Shown: one piece after another, positions 60,335 to 64,000 of the stretch
Layout: each line of letters starts with the position of its first letter
How positions within the stretch are numbered: position 1 is the stretch's first letter
NCBI GenBank assembly: GCA_025330725.1
Contig: JAIWND010000015.1
Span: 372,001-436,000 of the forward strand
Length of the DNA stretch: 64,000 bases
Direction: 5' to 3'
Source: Chlamydoabsidia padenii
Taxonomy: Eukaryota; Mucoromycota; Mucoromycetes; Mucorales; Cunninghamellaceae
Position numbers and translations under genes: made by a program
Notes under the pieces: model-generated
The model's database searches: none
Seen by the model: the letters and a program-made list of their open reading frames with translations, nothing else
What the model was told of the DNA's origin: nothing

Positions 60335-61293
60335 ATGGCTGTCCGTAAGTAGTTTAAAAAAGATCCAAATAACACTAGATGTCATACTAATCCTTTTATT
60401 TCATTTTCATAATAGGTGCTCAATTCGAAAACAGCAACGAAATCGGCGTGTTCTCTCGTTTGACCAACTCTTACTGTTTGGTGGCTCTCGGAGGATCCGA
60501 AAATTTTTACAGGTACAGCAAAGCATAAGGATGACCAACCATCTCTCTCAAAACTAATTCAATCTCTCTCTCTCTCTCTTCCTTTCTCTTTATAGTGTCT
60601 TTGAAGGTGAATTAGGTGATGTCATTCCTGTTGTGCATACCTCGATCGCCGGTTGTCGTATCATTGGTCGTTTGACTGTTGGCAACAAGAACGGTCTCCT
60701 TGTCCCCTCCACCACAACTGATCAAGAACTCCAACATCTTCGCAACAGTTTACCCGACAGTGTCCACGTTCAACGTGTAGAAGAACGTTTATCTGCTTTG
60801 GGTAATGTGATCGCTTGTAATGATTATGTCGCTTTGGTCCATCCTGATATTGATAGAGTAAGTCATACTAGTATATATATATATATAGGTGGACACTAAC
60901 ATTCTTCTTTTTTTTTGGGAATAGGAAACCGAAGAAATTATTGCTGATACACTTCAAGTGGAAGTGTTCCGACAAACTGTGGCTGATAATGTATTGGTGG
61001 GATCTTACTGTGCCTTGAGCAACCAAGGTGGATTGGTCCATCCTCGTACAACGATTCAAGATCAAGATGAATTATCCTCCTTGTTGCAAATTCCTTTGGT
61101 CGCTGGTACTGTGAACCGAGGGTCGGATGTGATTGGTGCTGGTGCAGTGGTCAATGACTGGTGTGCTTTTGCTGGTATGGATACTACTTCAACAGAACTC
61201 AGTGTGATGGAAAGTATCTTTAGATTACAAGATGCTCAACCTACTGCTATTGTCAACGAACTCCGTGATACCTTGGTCGACACTTACTCATAA
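60335..61293 (+). CDS. TIF6: Eukaryotic translation initiation factor 6
   Basis: Anti-association factor that binds the 60S subunit and is needed for its nucleolar assembly. Exons 60335-60344, 60416-60512, 60596-60857 and 60925-61293 give 245 residues, the family length. The first coding exon is only 10 nt (MAVR), then [40 protein letters not shown], the [14 protein letters not shown] block, [19 protein letters not shown], and [17 protein letters not shown]. The five-fold pseudo-symmetric repeats of eIF6 are visible. C-terminal Ser site region ends in DTYS. Confidence 0.96.
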
Positions 61294-61483
61294 ATCATTC
61301 AACCCCCTTTCCTCTTCATGTTTTATTTATATACAATCATATTCATCCCATTTTTATCCATCATTCTACATAGTATCACCCTCCCCCTTTTAACCATGTA
61401 GCCATCTTTTTATATGTATAATCTGTAATAAACTTTTTGATGGGTCTTCCCTGTCTACTTGATGATGTGCATGATTGATGTTG

Positions 61484-61497
61484 TATTGAAATCCCGA
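61484..61497 (+). promoter_or_regulatory. AAATCCCG promoter motif copy 1 (TIM8)
   Basis: TATTGAAATCCCGA, 183 nt before the ATG at 61680. Confidence 0.5.
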
Positions 61498-61581
61498 CAG
61501 TGGACTAATGTGATGATTATGGCATTTGTAGCTTTGGGTTTTGGATTCCTTGTGACTCGAATGAGAGGGGCACTAAGAAAG

Positions 61582-61597
61582 TCGGGATTTGAAAATA
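61582..61597 (-). promoter_or_regulatory. AAATCCCG promoter motif copy 2 (TIM8)
   Basis: Minus strand TATTTTCAAATCCCGA, 83 nt before the ATG and facing copy 1. Confidence 0.55.
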
Positions 61598-61679
61598 CAA
61601 ACACTAAAAATGGAGGGGTGGAAAAATTCAAAACAAGTTTTTTTTTTTTTTTTTTTTTTTCCCTAACCTTTGACTACAA

Positions 61680-62153
61680 ATGTCTCAACAACCTCAATTC
61701 AGCGAAAACGATCAACGTGAACTTGCTCAGGTAAGTGATAATAGTTGAAAAAAAAAAGGACGGAATATAACAAGGGATCAGACCATGTGTGTGTGGATCC
61801 TCGATTGCATAAAGCTGATATGGGGAACGCGCGCTGGAATGGGAATGATACTAACCATGGTCTTTATTATATTATCTAGTTCCTTGAAGCCGAAAATGCC
61901 AAGGCTCGTATTCAACAAACTGTCCATACTTTGACCGACAGCTGCTGGGTAAGTGGGAGCATATAAAAAAACGAAAGGATAAAATATACTAAATGATCAG
62001 TATTTGGTTTTATAGGACAAGTGTATTGCCAAGGTGAACAACAAGTTGGATCGCAGTGAAGAAGCTTGTTTGTCAAACTGTGTTGAACGATTCTTGGACA
62101 CCAGTCTGTTTATTGTCAAGCGTTTGGAAGATATGCGTGGATCTGGCATGTAA
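61680..62153 (+). CDS. TIM8: Mitochondrial intermembrane chaperone Tim8
   Basis: Small Tim chaperone that with Tim13 escorts hydrophobic precursors across the intermembrane space. Exons 61680-61730, 61880-61948 and 62016-62153 give 85 residues. The twin Cx3C motif is CWDKC and CLSNC, with the first cysteine pair split by the second intron. Tim8 rather than Tim13 or Tim10 by FLEAENAKARIQQTVHTLTD, SEEACLSNCVERFLDTSLFI and the C-terminal VKRLEDMR. The acidic Gln-rich N-terminus is usual. Confidence 0.92.
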
Positions 62154-62189
62154 AATCGACAATAACAACACACCCCAACATATATATAC

Positions 62190-62206
62190 ACACACACACA
62201 CACACA
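62190..62206 (+). repeat. CA dinucleotide repeat
   Basis: Short (CA)n in the TIM8 3' flank after a TATATA stretch. Confidence 0.8.
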
Positions 62207-62329
62207 CCTTCCCAACTGGTTATATAGACTTCAACCAATCAACCCCCCTCTTTATTGACATACATTCTTTTTTAAAAAATAAAATAAAAAAACACTATTG
62301 TACATTTAAACTAGTAGTATCCATTGCCT

Positions 62330-62970
62330 TTAATTATATGACAGATCCGTGATTTCTTGTCGTATTTCATCCCATATGTCTTGTATCGTATCCAATGTTT
62401 GTTGTAAACTATAAACCTCAATAGTATGATGAGTTCCTTTGTCATAGTAGAATATGGTATGTGCTTCTTTTTTTATTACCTTTGTCTTGTCATTTCAGTG
62501 GTGGCACCATAATCCTTTTCACCCATTTTAGATTCGATTGTATATATCTGTAGTTGAGCTGTCTATAATAAAATAAACAGTTACTATGTCATGTTTGCCC
62601 TGTCACATGTTGTTTTGTCTCTTACCTTGGTCAGTTTGTCTTTTTCTGCCTGCTGTAATCGTCGAATCAGGTTGGATAGATCCGAGCGACCATGAGTCTC
62701 AGAGAGATCCTTTTCCACCACTTGGATTTCCATAGACACTTCTTGGAATCCTTCTGTGACAATCTTGCAAATGGAATAGTATTGTTCAGGTGGGCACTTG
62801 TCGTTAAGGTAGTCTTGGTATGCACTGTAAAAGTATAAAGCTCGTGTTAAGGAAGACACTTTTTTTTTTTTTACTTACTCGTCGAATTCTTGATACAATG
62901 CTATACGAGTTTCTTGTGATCTCGTGAGGGATTTCAGGAGCGACAAGACACCGGATTCGTTTGATCCCAT
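62330..62970 (-). CDS. REX1-B domain protein
   Basis: Small helical protein of the DNA repair REX1-B family, named after an algal gene required for excision repair; biochemical role unknown. Exons (minus) 62970-62879, 62824-62626, 62562-62480 and 62408-62330 give 150 residues. The domain shows LLKSLTRSQETRIALYQEFD, AYQDYL, YYSICKIVTEGFQEVSMEIQ, then GRSDLSNLIRRLQQAEKDKL, matching the family's R.DL..LIR.LQ..E..KL ending. A C-terminal coiled region (TAQLQIYTIES, LQQTLDTIQDIWDEIRQEIT) is an addition. Tail-to-tail with TIM8 and only 165 nt from the BET1 start on the other side. Confidence 0.85.
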
Positions 62971-63135
62971 TTTTTCGAATTGTAAGGAAAAGAGAAAGTG
63001 GGAATATAAGCTTGTGCGTCAAAAAGAGGACATATTAAAGCGCCTCTTAAATAACTGAACGATTTCACACAAAATAAAAAAGTGTACGGGCAGTGGTGAG
63101 ACTATTCTTCTTCTTCTTCTTTTCAGCTTTACAAC

Positions 63136-63780
63136 ATGTAAGTTAATGGATCACTGTATTCATATCACCATATTATGTGATAATACAAATATACTTTTGA
63201 CTAACCGTAAACTTGTTATATATATATATCAGGTCCGGAGGTGGCGGGTCAAAAAGGAAAGATGATGGGTATATCTTTGAACAACAAAACGATGTACGAA
63301 TGAACGAGCTCGGGTCCAAAATATCTGCTTTGAAGAACGTAGGTAACCTGCCAATATAGACTGAATTGACGGTTAATGGTATCTATCCTTTATGAATAGC
63401 ATTTACTTACTTGCTCTTTTTTTTTTTTTTACGCTCCTCCTTTTATAGATAACGATTGATATACATCAAGATGTGACCGAACAAGATAGACACTTGAACG
63501 AATCGGTAAGGAATGAGAACAACGACACTTTATATATTTTAGCTAATCAATATGTTTGGAGGGTTGTTAGCAAGGTATCTTTGATGGCTTTGGCAACAGC
63601 TTACAAAACTCGTTTGGAAGGATGAATCGGATGGTATCAAAAAGACATCAACGACAATTATGTTTATACGTGACAATTGCTTTAGGGGTTTTTTTTGTCC
63701 TGTATTATGGATCTGGTTTGATATCATGGTCCTCTTCTTCATCTTCTTCAGAAAAGGAAGTGGTACATGACGGTATTTAA
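63136..63780 (+). CDS. BET1: Bet1/Sft1-type Qc-SNARE
   Basis: Tail-anchored SNARE for ER-Golgi or intra-Golgi fusion. Exons 63136-63137, 63233-63338, 63449-63505 and 63571-63780 give 124 residues. The first coding exon contributes only AT of the start codon before GTAAGT; exon 2 supplies G and reads MSGGGGSKRKDDGYIFEQQN. The SNARE motif runs about 17-78 (DVRMNELGSKISALKN, ITIDIHQDVTEQDRHLNES, central zero-layer region, GIFDGFGNSLQNSFGRMNRM), then a basic linker and a membrane anchor (LCLYVTIALGVFFVLYYG). After the anchor there is an unusually long Ser-rich, acidic lumenal tail of about 25 residues. Bet1 and Sft1 are hard to separate here. Confidence 0.87.
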
Positions 63781-64000
63781 AAAACAATGATGATTTGGCC
63801 ACTAGGGTTTATCATAATAGACATCTACACCCTTTTTTTAACATAACAATTAACATCTAGTATACTATTGCTATTACTAGTTTTATTTATTCGAAATAAA
63901 AATATATCTTTATTGTCTGTTATTATGCTATTATGTATGAAATGAAATGGAGGTCTTTGGCGGTGTTTGAATCGTTTTACTAGTAAGAATGAATCTCTTT
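63781..64000. other. 3' flank of BET1 to window end
   Basis: Shorter than the gap threshold but noted: AATAAA at about 63893 and no coding signal. Confidence 0.5.

Larger units (their letters stand above)
61294..61679. other. Intergenic eIF6-TIM8, promoter of TIM8
   Basis: AATAAA near 61430 for eIF6; two opposed motif copies (61484-61497 +, 61582-61597 -) and a 22-nt T run near 61640, just ahead of the TIM8 ATG. Confidence 0.55.

Overview
The window is AT-rich nuclear DNA from a fungus. Nearly every gene carries several short introns (about 50-110 nt, GTAAGT-like donors), genes stand close together on both strands, and start codons are often preceded by long T- or CT-rich leaders. Family content points to an early-diverging fungus, most likely Mucoromycota/Mucorales: a metazoan-type E2F winged-helix factor, a FANCJ/BRIP1 helicase, ribosomal protein eL28 (missing from baker's yeast), TRAPPC4, a REX1-B protein and full-length DDB1. 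I cannot name the species.

Layout. 0-5.2 kb: 3' end of CYK3 (+), MDM31 (+), REV7 (-, rebuilt from six small exons). 6.7-11.9 kb: a Gti1/Pac2 (WOPR) regulator (+), ETFA (+), a secreted thaumatin-like protein (-). 12-14 kb: nearly gene-free and rich in copies of a short motif. 14.1-20.2 kb: LSB5, an NsdD-like GATA factor and an RFC5-type clamp-loader subunit, all minus. 20.8-32.7 kb: a USP7-like deubiquitinase without the usual C-terminal half (+), MRD1 (-), mitochondrial mL43 (+), TRAPPC4 (-), FANCJ with 26 exons (+). 32.7-39.8 kb: gene-poor, holding the E2F gene (-) and decayed fragments. 39.8-46.8 kb: a TM2 protein (-), an MIT-like protein, a BSD protein and an unknown Ser/Gln-rich protein (all +). 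49.4-61.3 kb, all plus: OPT transporter, mitochondrial EF-G2, eL28, DDB1, eIF6. 61.7-63.8 kb: TIM8 (+), REX1-B protein (-), a BET1/SFT1 SNARE (+).

No operon-like system is visible. The genes are mostly housekeeping, with an unusual share linked to DNA damage or replication (REV7, RFC5, USP7-like, FANCJ, E2F, DDB1, REX1-B). Five pairs are divergent across promoters of about 165-570 bp.

The strongest unexplained signal is a motif, TTTCAAATCCCGA (core AAATCCCG), found in either orientation and mostly 50-330 bp upstream of start codons. I counted about 19 copies of the 8-bp core by eye, against roughly 2 expected for random sequence, plus near matches. It looks like an orientation-independent promoter element; several copies lie where I can place no gene. 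Two genes (MRD1 and BET1) have their ATG split by an intron as AT|GTAAGT, so an unspliced transcript reads AUG-UAA. Exon boundaries below are my own reading from frames, splice sites and family conservation, without a transcript or database search.
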